A stretch of 64,000 nucleotides of DNA, from positions 62,001-126,000 of the forward strand of contig CAIVED010000024.1 in assembly GCA_903904885.1 (NCBI GenBank), in the 5' to 3' direction. The translations under genes and the position numbers were made by a program. Of the stretch, positions 1-11,172 are shown one piece after another (within the stretch, counting starts at the first letter, position 1; every line of letters starts with the position of its first letter). The notes under the pieces are model-generated. The model searched no databases. It had not been told where the DNA came from and was given only the letters and a program-made list of their open reading frames with translations. This DNA is from an uncultured archaeon. GTDB taxonomy: Archaea > Nanobdellota > Nanobdellia > Woesearchaeales > CAIVOO01.

Positions 1-43
1 GGTTTATGCTTCAGGTTGGAGCATACGATAAAATGCCAACACC

Positions 44-3000
44 ATGAACAAACTGAATTTATTTTTTATTTTTGCAATTTTGGTTTTGATAGCTGCGCCT
101 TTGGCAATGGCATCCGGGTCTGTCGTAATAACGCCTAATCCGGCAAATACGCAGAGCACCCTCACATGCACGGTTACCGTGGGAGGTTCAGGATACACCT
201 ATGCCTGGAGCAGGAACGGTGCAGCCACAGGAATCACCGGCGCATATGTCCAGCCCGGATACCTGTATGCCGGAGATACCTGGACATGCAAGGTTACAAA
301 ATATTACCCTGGCGGAATTGGCTGGGTTACAATTGGTTCTGATTCAAGATACATAAATGCCATCCCGGTGAATAATCCTCCATCTGCGCAGATTACAAGC
401 CCTGCAAACTGGGCGGCTTTCACTGTTGGCACAAGCATAAATTTTGTAGGCTCTGGATGGGATTCTGAGGATGGGGTGCTTTCAGGCGCATCATTGCAGT
501 GGTACGTTGATGGAGTTAATTTCGGCAGTGGAAATTCATTTAATTACGCAGGCCTTTCTGTAGGCCAGCATCAGATTACATTGATTGCAACTGATTCAGG
601 GGGCCTTTCAGGGAGCACGGCAATAATGGTGGTAATAAATCCAGTGCCAGTGAACAATCCCCCTACTGTTCAGATTACAAGCCCGGCAAACGGCGCTTCT
701 TTTATTTTCGGGACAAACATCAATTTTGCAGGAACTGGCAGCGACCCCGAAGATGGGGCTTTGTCTGGCAATTCCTTGAGATGGTTCGTTGACGGAGTTA
801 ATCTTTTTAATGGAAATTCGGTTAACTATAATGGTTTGTCGGTGGGAACTCATACAATCACTCTTAATGGAATTGACAGTCAGGGTTTGACTGGAACTGC
901 TTCAATAACAATCACAATAACTCCTGTTGTGGTGAATAATCCTCCTGTTGTGAATATTACAGCACCTGCTAATGGCACATGGTTCTTTAACGGAACAATG
1001 ATTTCTTTTACTGGTACTGGTGTTGATGTTGAGGATGGTGTTTTGTCAGGTAATTCTTTGAGGTGGCTTTTTGATGGTGTTAATCGTTTTAATGGGACTT
1101 CTGTTAATTACAATGGTTTGTCAGTTGGTAATCATACAATCACTCTTAATGGAATTGACAGTCAGGGTTTGACTGGAACTGCTTTGATAACTATTCATAT
1201 TAATTCAACAAATGGGACTATCAATGGAACAGCTCCTGTTGCAAACATAACTGCACCTGCCAATGGTTCATGGTTCTTTAACGGAACAATGATTTCTTTT
1301 ACTGGTACTGGTGTTGATGTTGAGGATGGTGTTTTGTCAGGTAATTCTTTGAGGTGGCTTTTTGATGGTGTTAATCTTTTCAATGGGACATTTGCCAATT
1401 ACAACGGCCTTTCTGTCGGCGCTCATACAATCACCCTGAATGTAATAGACAGCACAAGCTTGACTGGCACAGCTTCAATAACAATCAATATTAATTCAAC
1501 AAGTGCAATTAATGTCTCTGCTCCTGTTGCAAACATAACTGCACCTACCAATGGAACTTCATTCCTTAACGGAACAAATATTCTTTTCACAGGAACAGGA
1601 TTTGACTTAGAGGACGGAATTCTCTTGGGGACTTCCCTGAGATGGTATCTTGACGGAATTAACATGTTTAATGGCTCCTCATTCAGCTACAGCGGTTTTG
1701 CTGCCGGAACACACAATATATTGCTTAATGTAATAGACAGCACAAGCTTGACTGGCACAGCTTCAATAACAATCAATATTAATTCAACAACTAACGGGAC
1801 AAACCTTACCAATGGGACCAACGGCACACTTGCAGTCTTGCTTACTGCAAATCCAATTGCAGGAAACTCTCCTTTGAACGTAACATTCAATTGCTCAGTC
1901 ATTAACGGAACTGCGCCGTTCAATTACACATTTGGTTTGATTGGCCCTTCAAGCGGTTCTGCTTTTGGAACTGTAACAAACAGCACCTCAATACAGTTCT
2001 CACACATATTGAATGCCATAGGAAACTGGACCGCCAGTTGCAGCGTGACTGATGCTGCCAATCTTACAGGAAACGACACAGAAATTGTTGCTGTTTTGGC
2101 AAACGGAACAAACCAGGTTCCTTTCGTGGACATACTTGCCCCTCCTAACGGAACAGTTGCTTTAACCAACGGCACAATAGTGCTGACCGGCTACGGCTTT
2201 GACCCTGAAGACGGGACTTTGACAGGAAATTCGCTGAGATGGTTCCTTGACGGAATCACAAATTTCGCAAATGGAACATCCGCAAACCTGAGCGGGCTTA
2301 CAATAGGCACGCACACAATCACTTTGAACGGGACAGACAGCCAGAATGCAACTGCCGTAGATTCAATCACTGTAATAATCAACGCAACAAACGGCGCTCC
2401 GGTGGTATATATAATATTGCCGGCAAACGGCAGCTCCTTCAACCAGAGCTTCCCGATATTCTTCCAGGGAAACGCAACAGACCCTGAGGAAGGCGCAATC
2501 ATAGCGCTTTCAAGGCTGAACTGGACATCAAACAGGCAGGGCCTAATAGGAAATGGCGAGATATTCACCTTTGACAACCTGACCCCCGGAGTCCACATAA
2601 TCACACTTACCGCCTGGGACATGACAGGAAATTCAGGAAGCGCATCAATCACAATAACTATCAATGCAACAAACCACAATCCGAATGTGACAATAATCCG
2701 GCCTGCAAACAACACAAACTTCACCTGCGGCCAGCAGATAACATTTGAGGGAAGCGCATTTGACATTGACAATGACTCATTGGACCTGCGATGGTTCTCA
2801 GGAATAAACGGGTTGCTTGGAACAGGCAACCTCACAAACTTCGCATCACTGAACTGCAGCGCAACTCATCTTATTAATTTCACAGCAAGCGACGGAAGGG
2901 GAGGATACGCATCTGATTCAATCTTGATTAACATCCTTCCAAATATGACCACTGACACATTGCCTAACGGGACAATAATATCCCCTGTTAACGCTTCAAG

Positions 3001-6000
3001 GTTCATAAACTGCCAGGTTATAACATTCAATGCAACAGCCGCTGACGCAGAAGGGCTGGCTTCAGTAAGCTGGGAGTCCACAAGCTTCAACAACCAGACA
3101 ATTTTCGCAAACGCAACAAAAGCCTATACTTCAACAGTAAATGTTCCTGCATCCCAGTTCGGGATTGGGAATCATACAGTCCTTTTCAGGGTTGTTGACA
3201 CAAACGGGCATCAGAATCTAACCTCTGTTTCATTTGAGGTAGCGGGGCACACAGCGCCAACAGTGGCAATAACAATGCCTGCCAATAATTCGGCATGGAA
3301 CCTTGGGACTCTTCTGAACTTCAGCGCAGCAGCAACACCAACAGACATCTGCCCTACAAATTTCAGCTGGATATGGAGAGACAATGGAGTTGCAATCTGG
3401 AACACTTCCTCAAGCTTCAGCTCAGACAATCTTACAGCAGGAAACCACACAATCACAGCCTACATTACTGATGATTATGCTGCGCCTGCATTCGATGAAA
3501 TAGTTATCCACATACTAACAATTCCAAATATCCTTCCAACAGTCCAGATAACCTCTCCTGTAAACGGAAGCGTTTACATCAACCCTTGCCAGTCAATAAC
3601 ATTCACTTCAAATGCAAATGATACCGACGGCAATGTAACAGAGTACCAGTGGATATGGAACAGCAACATAATCAATGATTCAGCCAATTTCACTTTGCCT
3701 GCCTCATATTTCGGAAACGGCAACCAGACAGTAAGATTGCAGGTGAGGGACAACAGGAACGGCGTTTCGTCAGCAACAGTTAATTTCATGGTAATTGCGC
3801 ATGTTGCGCCTACAATCACAATAACAGCGCCTGCAAATGGCACAAACTTTTCAGCAGGTGCGCCTGTAACATTCACAGCAAATGCAGTGGCCAATGATGT
3901 CTGCCCTGTTAACCTGAGCTATGAATGGTCAGAGCTTGGAATTCCAATGAGCAATTTGAGCTCATTTACAATCAGCAACCTTTCAATAGGCCAGCACACA
4001 GTTGTCGCAAGAACTGACGACACACTCGGGCTGTTTGACACAGATTTCGTGACAATCAACATACTTGCAATACCAAACATTCCTCCTGTAATAAACTCAA
4101 TAGTTTGCTACAATTCAACAGGCGGAAATGTTTTGAACGAGCTTGAGCCGATAACATGCATCGCAAATGCAAATGATACCGACGGAAACATAACAAGCTG
4201 GGTCTGGTCTGTTGCAAATTTCTACGGGCCGATATTCAGCAACAATACTTTCAATGTTCCTTACCCTTACCTGATAAACGGAACATACAATGTTTCACTT
4301 ACAGTCCAGGATGATGACCTGAATCAGACAACTTTGATAGTGCCTATAACAGTGCAGAACAACGCCCCTGTTGTAACGCTAACATCAAATGTCACAACAG
4401 GCATAGAGCCATTGAGCGTTTTGTTCACATGCTCTGTAACCAGTGGAAACAAGCCTTACTCATACGCATTTAATTTCGGAAATGGCGTAACTGATGTTTA
4501 CACAGGAAATGAAACATCTGTTAATTTCACAATAAACTATCCTCAGAATGGAACCTACAATGCAGTATGCTCTGTTACTGATGTTGACGGCGATCTTGGA
4601 AATGCAACACAGCCAATAACCGTAATTGACACAATCCCCCAGGGAGACTACAACTTCACACCGCAGAATCCTCTTGAATGCACCAATGTTTACTTCACAA
4701 GCAATGTAACAGCCTACGACGGAATATTGTCATACTTCTGGAGTTTCATGGACGGGGGCAACTCAACACTGCAGAACCCTGCCCATAATTTCACGCAGAA
4801 CGGAAACTACAATGTGGCTTTGACAGTCAGTGACATGGACAACAGCCCGGCATTTTTCAACCATCTTGTAAATGTCCAGGACACAGTCCCTCTTGTTGAA
4901 GCAGGCCCTGACAGGAATGTCACAGAGGGCAACAACCTTACGTTTGTCGGAAGCGCAATAAGGGTGTGCGACAACATAACCGGCTATGAATGGAACTTCG
5001 GGGACGGAACCCCTGTCCAGACAGGCCAGCTTACTTACCATAATTTCAGCCAGAATGGAACGTACTTTGTCACTTTCACAGCAATAGACTCTGACGGAAG
5101 CAGGGCATCAGACAACCTGACAGTTGTTGTGTATGATACTGTCCCTGATGCAGTCGGATTTGTCTCGCCAAACCCTGTAATGGAAGGAAGCCAGGCAACA
5201 CTGAATGCAAGCCAGTCAACAGGCTACGACCAGCCGCTTACTTACCAGTGGAACATAAACGGAACAATAATATATGGAGTTGTTATTAACTACACATTCC
5301 CAACATACCTTACAAACAACCCAGTAATAGTTCCTGTTGTGCTTACTGTAACAGATGCTGACGGCAGCACGGACAATGCTACAATAATTGTAGTTGTGCT
5401 TGACTCAGTTCCAACCGCAAATGCAACACTTGTCACACCTAATCCTATCTACGAAGGGGATGTTGTAACATTTGATTCAAGCTTCTCAACAGCGCTTGAT
5501 TTGCCAATGAACTACACATGGTACTTCGGGGACGGCAATGTTACAACAACATCCTTCACGGCAATAACCCATGTTTATGTGCAGAATGCAACATACCTTG
5601 TAAGGCTTGTTGTTACAGATGCTGACGGCAGCACGGATGACGCTTACCTTAATGTTAATGTACTGGACACAGTTCCAACTGTAAACTTCAATTGGGTGCC
5701 TCCAATTCCATTCGAGGGAACACAGGTAAATTTCACAGACCTTTCAACAATCCCTGCATTCGATAACATAACTGCATGGTTATGGGATTTCGGAGACGGC
5801 AACACAAGCAACATCCAGAATGCAACTCATACTTACAAGTACAACGGAACCTACAATGTGACATTGTACGTAAAGGACTTTGATGATTCCGTCTGGACAA
5901 ACCTGACAAGGCAGATAACAGTTGCCAATTATATTTCGCCGATGGCATTTAGCCTTGTGCCATCAAGCGGGAACGAGCTTTTGACTGTACTGTTCAACTG

Positions 6001-9000
6001 CACTGCAGCAGGGAACAATCCGTTCACATTCGTGCTTGAGTTCGGCGACGGCACAAATCTGACTGCAAATTCAAACACAGGGATTTCTGCAACAAAGCAG
6101 TACCTTAACGGAACTTATAATACTCGATGCACCGTGGTTGACAATGACGGGGACACAGTTTCATTGCCAACAACAGTTGTTGTCAACGACCTTTCACCAA
6201 ACGCATCATTGGCAGGAAACACAACACTTTATGAGGGTCAGACAGGAATATTCAATGCTTCCAATTCAACATCATACCCTGATTCAATAGCAGGATACGA
6301 GTGGGACTGGGACTACACCGGAGCTTTCAATGCTGACCAGACTTCAATAACTCCTGTTATGAACCACACATTCTACATACCGGGCACATTCACAGTAGCA
6401 GTAAGGGTTGTTGACACTGATTCAGTTTCACTGCCTGCAACGCTTGTTGTCAATGTAATCAATCTGCCTCCGACAGTGGCTTTCGTGCCTGCATCATACA
6501 CAGCAAACGAGTCAGAGAATGTAACATTCGCAGCAACAGGCTCAGACCCTGGAGACGGGTTTGATGCTATAACATACCAGTGGGACTGGGATTACAACGG
6601 AACCTTCACAATAGACGAATCAACTTTAGTTAACACAACAGTGCACACATGGCCTGACGACTTCAGCATACCTTTCATGGTTGCCGTGAGGGGAGTTGAC
6701 AGCTACGGACTTGCAGGAAATGTTTCAACAGCATTGGTTAAAATAAACAATGTTCCTCCTGTTCCGGCATTGAACCTGCCGTTCTACGTATGCAACAACG
6801 ACAGTTTGAGCAACAGCTCAACACTGATGATTCTTGCAAATGTAAATGACCCCGGAGCAGACACATGGGACTACCTATGGAACATCTCAAATTCAAGCGG
6901 GGTAACAATCGAGCAGTACTTCCAGGTCGGAAGCCCGAGCAGGAATGCAAACATAACATTCAACTGCGGAGGAAAGCCTCTTGGCCTTTACAATGTCACA
7001 CTTAATGTCAAGGATGACGATCACGGAGCTGGAATAACATCCTCAATAATCAGCGTTACAAACGGCACAGGGAACAATCCTCCGACAATAGTTTCGCCTT
7101 CAGAAGGCCAGATGATTGCAGCAGCGGTTGCAACGCCGCTGACAATACCGGTACTTGCATTTGACTCTGATGGGGATTCAATAGCGCTTTCAAACAATGC
7201 TTCATTGGCACAGACTGTTGCGCAGGCTGGCGGAATATTGACAGCAAATCTCACATACCTTCCAGCTACTCCGGGCCTTGTAATGGTTGCCCTGACAGCA
7301 TGCGATAATTCAGGCTATCCGAACAATTGCTCAACAAGAAATTTCATAATCAATGTCACACAGCCAAACATACCTCCGACTGCAGTTGTGATTGCATACG
7401 CAGGCCAGGAAGGGGTCCCGATAGCATTTAACGGCTCAGGAAGCTTTGACACCGATGACACAGTTGTCACATGGATGTGGGACTTTGGCGACGGGACAAC
7501 TCAGAATACTACGGTTTCAACAACAACACACACTTACGCAGACAATGCAAGCTACCTTGCAGTATTGAGAGTCATTGACTCAAGGGGCGCAATCAGCCTG
7601 CCTTCATACGCAGGTGTTTCAGTGGCTGACGTAGCACCTTTACATAATATTCCGCTAGGGATAATAATGAATGAAGATTCCTCAGATACTATCACTGTGA
7701 CTGTTTCAGATGTCGCTGCAGACTATCCAATAACATTGACTGGTTCATGCGGAGCTAATGTTAACAGTGTTATAACTAAACTTGATAATAGCACGTTCAA
7801 TATAACATTCAGTGCAACTCCGAATTGGAACGGAAATGAAGATTGCGCTTTCATAGTTGGCAATAAGGACGCAAAAGTTTCAGTGATTACAACTGTAGTT
7901 GTCGTTTCAGTAAATGACATCCCAGAAGTTAACTCAATACTTTCACCGCTGGTAATTGAGGATTCAAACTTCAGCTATCATGTGATCGCAATGGATAACG
8001 ACACAACTGACATATTGAGCTATTTGATAAGCGCTCCTGCGGGAATGACAATAAACTCAACAGGATGGATTAACTGGACTCCGAACAACCTGGATGTGGG
8101 AAGCCACAGCATAACTGTCTATGTTACCGACGGGAATGCAACAACCCAGAGGAATTTCACAATCACAGTAACAAATAATCCAACTCAGACACTTAACTGT
8201 CCTGCAACCTACCAGCAGGCAACGGCAGGCTCGCTTTTCACTTACGATTTGAACTCAACCGATGAGGGTGTTGGGGATGTTTTCACTCTAAGAGCGCCTT
8301 CGCCGGCAGGACTGTCAATCATAGCTGCAACAGGCGTTATGAGCTGGACTCCGACAAACGCAAATCTGGGATTGAACGCAGTAAATGTGCAGGTTAATGA
8401 CACTCACGGAGCCATGCCCTCCTGTCCGTACTTCATCAATGTCTCGCCCATGGGAACATACAATGTTTCAATTTCAGCAAACCCTGCAAGCCAGACATTG
8501 CAGGTAAATACTACTGCAAGCTATTCCGTAACTATTGACAACCTTGGGTCTCTGGGGGACAGCTATAGTCTCTTTTTCAATAATGTTGATGGAGCAAACC
8601 TTATAGCATCCAATATAACGTTAAATATAAGTGGTTGGGGTTCAAAAGCAGTATCTTTTAAAATCAACTCTTCACAGAATGGAACATACAATGTTATTGT
8701 CACTGTTGTTTCAAATACAAATGCGGCAATTAACGCATCAGTAACTGTCCCTACCACATTCACTTCCGCTCCGGGGGACACAACAGCTCCGGTAATCTCT
8801 GGCGTTGGTGTTAATTCCATAACAAACACTTCGGCAACAGTAATCTGGAACACAAACGAGAATGCAAATGCCTCAGTAAATTACGGAACAACCTCAGCAG
8901 CTCTTGGAACAATTGTCCCCAACATCAATTTCGCGCTTTCCCACACAGTTCCATTGTCAGGATTGCAGCCGAATACAACATACTACTACAATGTAACCAG

Positions 9001-10771
9001 CTGCGATGCAAGCGGGAACTGCGCAACTTTCGGAACCCAGAGCTTCACAACTTTGGCAAACGGCATTGTGATACCTCCGGTTAATATCACCGGCGGCTCA
9101 ATAATAAACTCAACAATCTACGGCGGGTATTACGCAAACAACAGCCCTTCGGATGTTACACAGACTCCGGTTTCAAACACAACATCGATGCTAACCGCTC
9201 TGATACAGGGAACGCCGATTGTGCAGATTAAGGGAACAAATGTCCTTCAGTATGTCATATTCACAAATGTGAACAGGATAGAAAACTGCACAGCAATAGG
9301 AACGCCTTCAAGCCCCACAATACTGACCAATACTGCATGTGTAAACCAGTACATAGACCCTTCAAACATTGTTAACAGCAACACAAACGGGACATTGCAG
9401 ATAATCAGCTCAAACATATCATACTCTAATGCAACATACAACCTCATAATATCAGGTTCAACAATAACATACTCAACTGTAAACAATTCAAGGGTTTACT
9501 TCAACAGCATAATAGACCACAGTGTTGTTAAAAACTCATGGATTAACTTTTCAACCATAATGTTTTCAAACGTGACCAACTCGGACATACTTCAGTCAAT
9601 TGTAATAAGATGCAGCATTGTAAACTCGGACCTTGGAGGCTCTGTTGTTGCAAACTGCCAGATAATCAACTCAACTGCGATTAATTCGACAATAAATGAT
9701 TCAGTCATCAATGACTCTGACATAAACAATTCGGACATTGATGATTCAAACATAACCAACTGCACAATCCTGAATTCAAACTTCAGCAATGCAGAATGCG
9801 AAGACGACACAATCATAAATGCAACAGTAAACGACACAGATGTCTGCTACGGCATTGTTAACGGTGTCAATCTTGGAGGCATCTGCGTCAAGAAACCGGT
9901 GATAACACTTAGCGTGCCTTCGTCAGCCCATGTCAGCACAAATGTGGGGATGAGCGGGACAATATCAAACAACCAGCCTAATTACACTTATGTATGGGGC
10001 TATGGGGACAGCACAGGAGCCACTTCAGGCCCTAAAAACGAAACTTCAGACTACCAGACAAAATCATATGCTTCAACAGGAACCTATGATGTTTCGCTGA
10101 GGGTTTTGAACAAATACAATGTTTCCGCTACAGCACACAGCACAATAACAATAACAAGCGCAAGCTCACCTCCTGATAGCGGCCACAGCGGAAGCGGCGG
10201 CGGGTCAGCAGGGCCTACCAATTCCGGCATATTGAAGTACCAGGGCAAGAACGTAAATGTAAACATAGCATCGCAGTGCAAGTCGCCTCAGACTTCCTAT
10301 GTGGACTCAGAGGATGTCATAAGCTTCAAGTACAACGGAACAGAGTACACAATCAAGTTCACAGCTGTTACCAACAAGAGCGTAGACCTCATGGTTTACC
10401 CTCTCAAGATACCGGTGACATTGCTGACCAAGGGAAGCACAATAGTTGATGTAAACGATGACGGAACCGACGATGTAAGCATCATACTTAACGACATAGT
10501 CAGGGAAGTTGACGCAGCCAGTTTTGTAAGGCACAGGATAAACATGACTTTGAAGCTTGTCAACTGCCAGACAGTCGAGACTCCAAAGGCGCCTGTTGAG
10601 GCAGTCAAGGAAGCAATTGACGAGATAAAGACCGGTGTGCTTGATGTTATCGGCAACATAACGCCTTCCAACAAGGCATCCCCTGTCGTGGGCTCGGCAA
10701 TAACTGCAGGAATAATCGCAGTCGGCCTTGGCGGATACTTCGCACTGAGAAGGAAGAAGCCGAAGCTTTGA
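44..10771 (+). CDS. Giant secreted/surface protein: signal peptide, many Ig-like/PKD/cadherin-like repeats, pentapeptide-like repeat region, C-terminal TM anchor
   Basis: 3575 aa ORF; N-terminal MNKLNLFFIFAILVLIAAPLAMASG; repeated NxPPxVxITxPANGxxF...DxEDGxLSGNSLRW and DFGDG motifs; very many N-x-S/T sequons; C-term VVGSAITAGIIAVGLGGYFALRRKKPKL. Confidence 0.9.
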   Translation: MNKLNLFFIFAILVLIAAPLAMASGSVVITPNPANTQSTLTCTVTVGGSGYTYAWSRNGAATGITGAYVQPGYLYAGDTWTCKVTKYYPGGIGWVTIGSDSRYINAIPVNNPPSAQITSPANWAAFTVGTSINFVGSGWDSEDGVLSGASLQWYVDGVNFGSGNSFNYAGLSVGQHQITLIATDSGGLSGSTAIMVVINPVPVNNPPTVQITSPANGASFIFGTNINFAGTGSDPEDGALSGNSLRWFVDGVNLFNGNSVNYNGLSVGTHTITLNGIDSQGLTGTASITITITPVVVNNPPVVNITAPANGTWFFNGTMISFTGTGVDVEDGVLSGNSLRWLFDGVNRFNGTSVNYNGLSVGNHTITLNGIDSQGLTGTALITIHINSTNGTINGTAPVANITAPANGSWFFNGTMISFTGTGVDVEDGVLSGNSLRWLFDGVNLFNGTFANYNGLSVGAHTITLNVIDSTSLTGTASITININSTSAINVSAPVANITAPTNGTSFLNGTNILFTGTGFDLEDGILLGTSLRWYLDGINMFNGSSFSYSGFAAGTHNILLNVIDSTSLTGTASITININSTTNGTNLTNGTNGTLAVLLTANPIAGNSPLNVTFNCSVINGTAPFNYTFGLIGPSSGSAFGTVTNSTSIQFSHILNAIGNWTASCSVTDAANLTGNDTEIVAVLANGTNQVPFVDILAPPNGTVALTNGTIVLTGYGFDPEDGTLTGNSLRWFLDGITNFANGTSANLSGLTIGTHTITLNGTDSQNATAVDSITVIINATNGAPVVYIILPANGSSFNQSFPIFFQGNATDPEEGAIIALSRLNWTSNRQGLIGNGEIFTFDNLTPGVHIITLTAWDMTGNSGSASITITINATNHNPNVTIIRPANNTNFTCGQQITFEGSAFDIDNDSLDLRWFSGINGLLGTGNLTNFASLNCSATHLINFTASDGRGGYASDSILINILPNMTTDTLPNGTIISPVNASRFINCQVITFNATAADAEGLASVSWESTSFNNQTIFANATKAYTSTVNVPASQFGIGNHTVLFRVVDTNGHQNLTSVSFEVAGHTAPTVAITMPANNSAWNLGTLLNFSAAATPTDICPTNFSWIWRDNGVAIWNTSSSFSSDNLTAGNHTITAYITDDYAAPAFDEIVIHILTIPNILPTVQITSPVNGSVYINPCQSITFTSNANDTDGNVTEYQWIWNSNIINDSANFTLPASYFGNGNQTVRLQVRDNRNGVSSATVNFMVIAHVAPTITITAPANGTNFSAGAPVTFTANAVANDVCPVNLSYEWSELGIPMSNLSSFTISNLSIGQHTVVARTDDTLGLFDTDFVTINILAIPNIPPVINSIVCYNSTGGNVLNELEPITCIANANDTDGNITSWVWSVANFYGPIFSNNTFNVPYPYLINGTYNVSLTVQDDDLNQTTLIVPITVQNNAPVVTLTSNVTTGIEPLSVLFTCSVTSGNKPYSYAFNFGNGVTDVYTGNETSVNFTINYPQNGTYNAVCSVTDVDGDLGNATQPITVIDTIPQGDYNFTPQNPLECTNVYFTSNVTAYDGILSYFWSFMDGGNSTLQNPAHNFTQNGNYNVALTVSDMDNSPAFFNHLVNVQDTVPLVEAGPDRNVTEGNNLTFVGSAIRVCDNITGYEWNFGDGTPVQTGQLTYHNFSQNGTYFVTFTAIDSDGSRASDNLTVVVYDTVPDAVGFVSPNPVMEGSQATLNASQSTGYDQPLTYQWNINGTIIYGVVINYTFPTYLTNNPVIVPVVLTVTDADGSTDNATIIVVVLDSVPTANATLVTPNPIYEGDVVTFDSSFSTALDLPMNYTWYFGDGNVTTTSFTAITHVYVQNATYLVRLVVTDADGSTDDAYLNVNVLDTVPTVNFNWVPPIPFEGTQVNFTDLSTIPAFDNITAWLWDFGDGNTSNIQNATHTYKYNGTYNVTLYVKDFDDSVWTNLTRQITVANYISPMAFSLVPSSGNELLTVLFNCTAAGNNPFTFVLEFGDGTNLTANSNTGISATKQYLNGTYNTRCTVVDNDGDTVSLPTTVVVNDLSPNASLAGNTTLYEGQTGIFNASNSTSYPDSIAGYEWDWDYTGAFNADQTSITPVMNHTFYIPGTFTVAVRVVDTDSVSLPATLVVNVINLPPTVAFVPASYTANESENVTFAATGSDPGDGFDAITYQWDWDYNGTFTIDESTLVNTTVHTWPDDFSIPFMVAVRGVDSYGLAGNVSTALVKINNVPPVPALNLPFYVCNNDSLSNSSTLMILANVNDPGADTWDYLWNISNSSGVTIEQYFQVGSPSRNANITFNCGGKPLGLYNVTLNVKDDDHGAGITSSIISVTNGTGNNPPTIVSPSEGQMIAAAVATPLTIPVLAFDSDGDSIALSNNASLAQTVAQAGGILTANLTYLPATPGLVMVALTACDNSGYPNNCSTRNFIINVTQPNIPPTAVVIAYAGQEGVPIAFNGSGSFDTDDTVVTWMWDFGDGTTQNTTVSTTTHTYADNASYLAVLRVIDSRGAISLPSYAGVSVADVAPLHNIPLGIIMNEDSSDTITVTVSDVAADYPITLTGSCGANVNSVITKLDNSTFNITFSATPNWNGNEDCAFIVGNKDAKVSVITTVVVVSVNDIPEVNSILSPLVIEDSNFSYHVIAMDNDTTDILSYLISAPAGMTINSTGWINWTPNNLDVGSHSITVYVTDGNATTQRNFTITVTNNPTQTLNCPATYQQATAGSLFTYDLNSTDEGVGDVFTLRAPSPAGLSIIAATGVMSWTPTNANLGLNAVNVQVNDTHGAMPSCPYFINVSPMGTYNVSISANPASQTLQVNTTASYSVTIDNLGSLGDSYSLFFNNVDGANLIASNITLNISGWGSKAVSFKINSSQNGTYNVIVTVVSNTNAAINASVTVPTTFTSAPGDTTAPVISGVGVNSITNTSATVIWNTNENANASVNYGTTSAALGTIVPNINFALSHTVPLSGLQPNTTYYYNVTSCDASGNCATFGTQSFTTLANGIVIPPVNITGGSIINSTIYGGYYANNSPSDVTQTPVSNTTSMLTALIQGTPIVQIKGTNVLQYVIFTNVNRIENCTAIGTPSSPTILTNTACVNQYIDPSNIVNSNTNGTLQIISSNISYSNATYNLIISGSTITYSTVNNSRVYFNSIIDHSVVKNSWINFSTIMFSNVTNSDILQSIVIRCSIVNSDLGGSVVANCQIINSTAINSTINDSVINDSDINNSDIDDSNITNCTILNSNFSNAECEDDTIINATVNDTDVCYGIVNGVNLGGICVKKPVITLSVPSSAHVSTNVGMSGTISNNQPNYTYVWGYGDSTGATSGPKNETSDYQTKSYASTGTYDVSLRVLNKYNVSATAHSTITITSASSPPDSGHSGSGGGSAGPTNSGILKYQGKNVNVNIASQCKSPQTSYVDSEDVISFKYNGTEYTIKFTAVTNKSVDLMVYPLKIPVTLLTKGSTIVDVNDDGTDDVSIILNDIVREVDAASFVRHRINMTLKLVNCQTVETPKAPVEAVKEAIDEIKTGVLDVIGNITPSNKASPVVGSAITAGIIAVGLGGYFALRRKKPKL
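980..1085 (+). repeat. 106-bp exact direct repeat, copy 1 (second copy 1271-1376)
   Basis: Identical string tggttctttaacggaacaatgatttcttttactgg...gatggtgttaatc at both positions. Confidence 0.9.
1271..1376 (+). repeat. 106-bp exact direct repeat, copy 2
   Basis: Identical to 980-1085. Confidence 0.9.
1439..1502 (+). repeat. 64-bp exact direct repeat, copy 1 (second copy 1727-1790)
   Basis: aatgtaatagacagcacaagcttgactggcacagcttcaataacaatcaatattaattcaacaa at both sites. Confidence 0.9.
1727..1790 (+). repeat. 64-bp exact direct repeat, copy 2
   Basis: Identical to 1439-1502. Confidence 0.9.
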
Positions 10772-10785
10772 TTTTTTCTTTTAAA

Positions 10786-11172
10786 ATGAAACCGGTCTAT
10801 AATCTGGAAACAATGATTGAGACTGCTAGAAACGCAGGGCTGGCTGTTGAAAATCGCAGCAATTATGTTAGAATTATAAGAAATCAATACAGCTTAGGCT
10901 ATGAAGAGCTTGCTTTAATGCCCGCAGAATGCGTAGTTGAATATTTGTCTTTAACTTTCCAGCAAAGCAGAAAAACTTTCCCTGGCGAGATGATTGCCCA
11001 GAACCCGGGCAATGTTTTCCTAAGGGAATTGGCTCAAAAGACTGAAGAAGCGAGCAGACATGGCAATGCGATGGTAAATTTGCAGCACGACTGCAGCAGC
11101 CAGGAAGAAATGGCTGAGATTCTTTATCTTTTCACAGGCAATGGGTCGGGAAAGCAAGCTACATTGCAGTGA
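10786..11172 (+). CDS. Hypothetical protein
   Basis: ORF MKPVYNLETMIETARNAG...; no recognised motif. Confidence 0.55.
   Translation: MKPVYNLETMIETARNAGLAVENRSNYVRIIRNQYSLGYEELALMPAECVVEYLSLTFQQSRKTFPGEMIAQNPGNVFLRELAQKTEEASRHGNAMVNLQHDCSSQEEMAEILYLFTGNGSGKQATLQ

Noticed and set aside
980-1800. Possible CRISPR-like repeats
   Set aside because: In-frame coding repeats without regular short spacers; no cas genes in the window.
2191-2835. 214-aa minus-strand ORF in the first giant gene
   Set aside because: Antisense to a clear repeat protein; composition mirrors the sense repeats.
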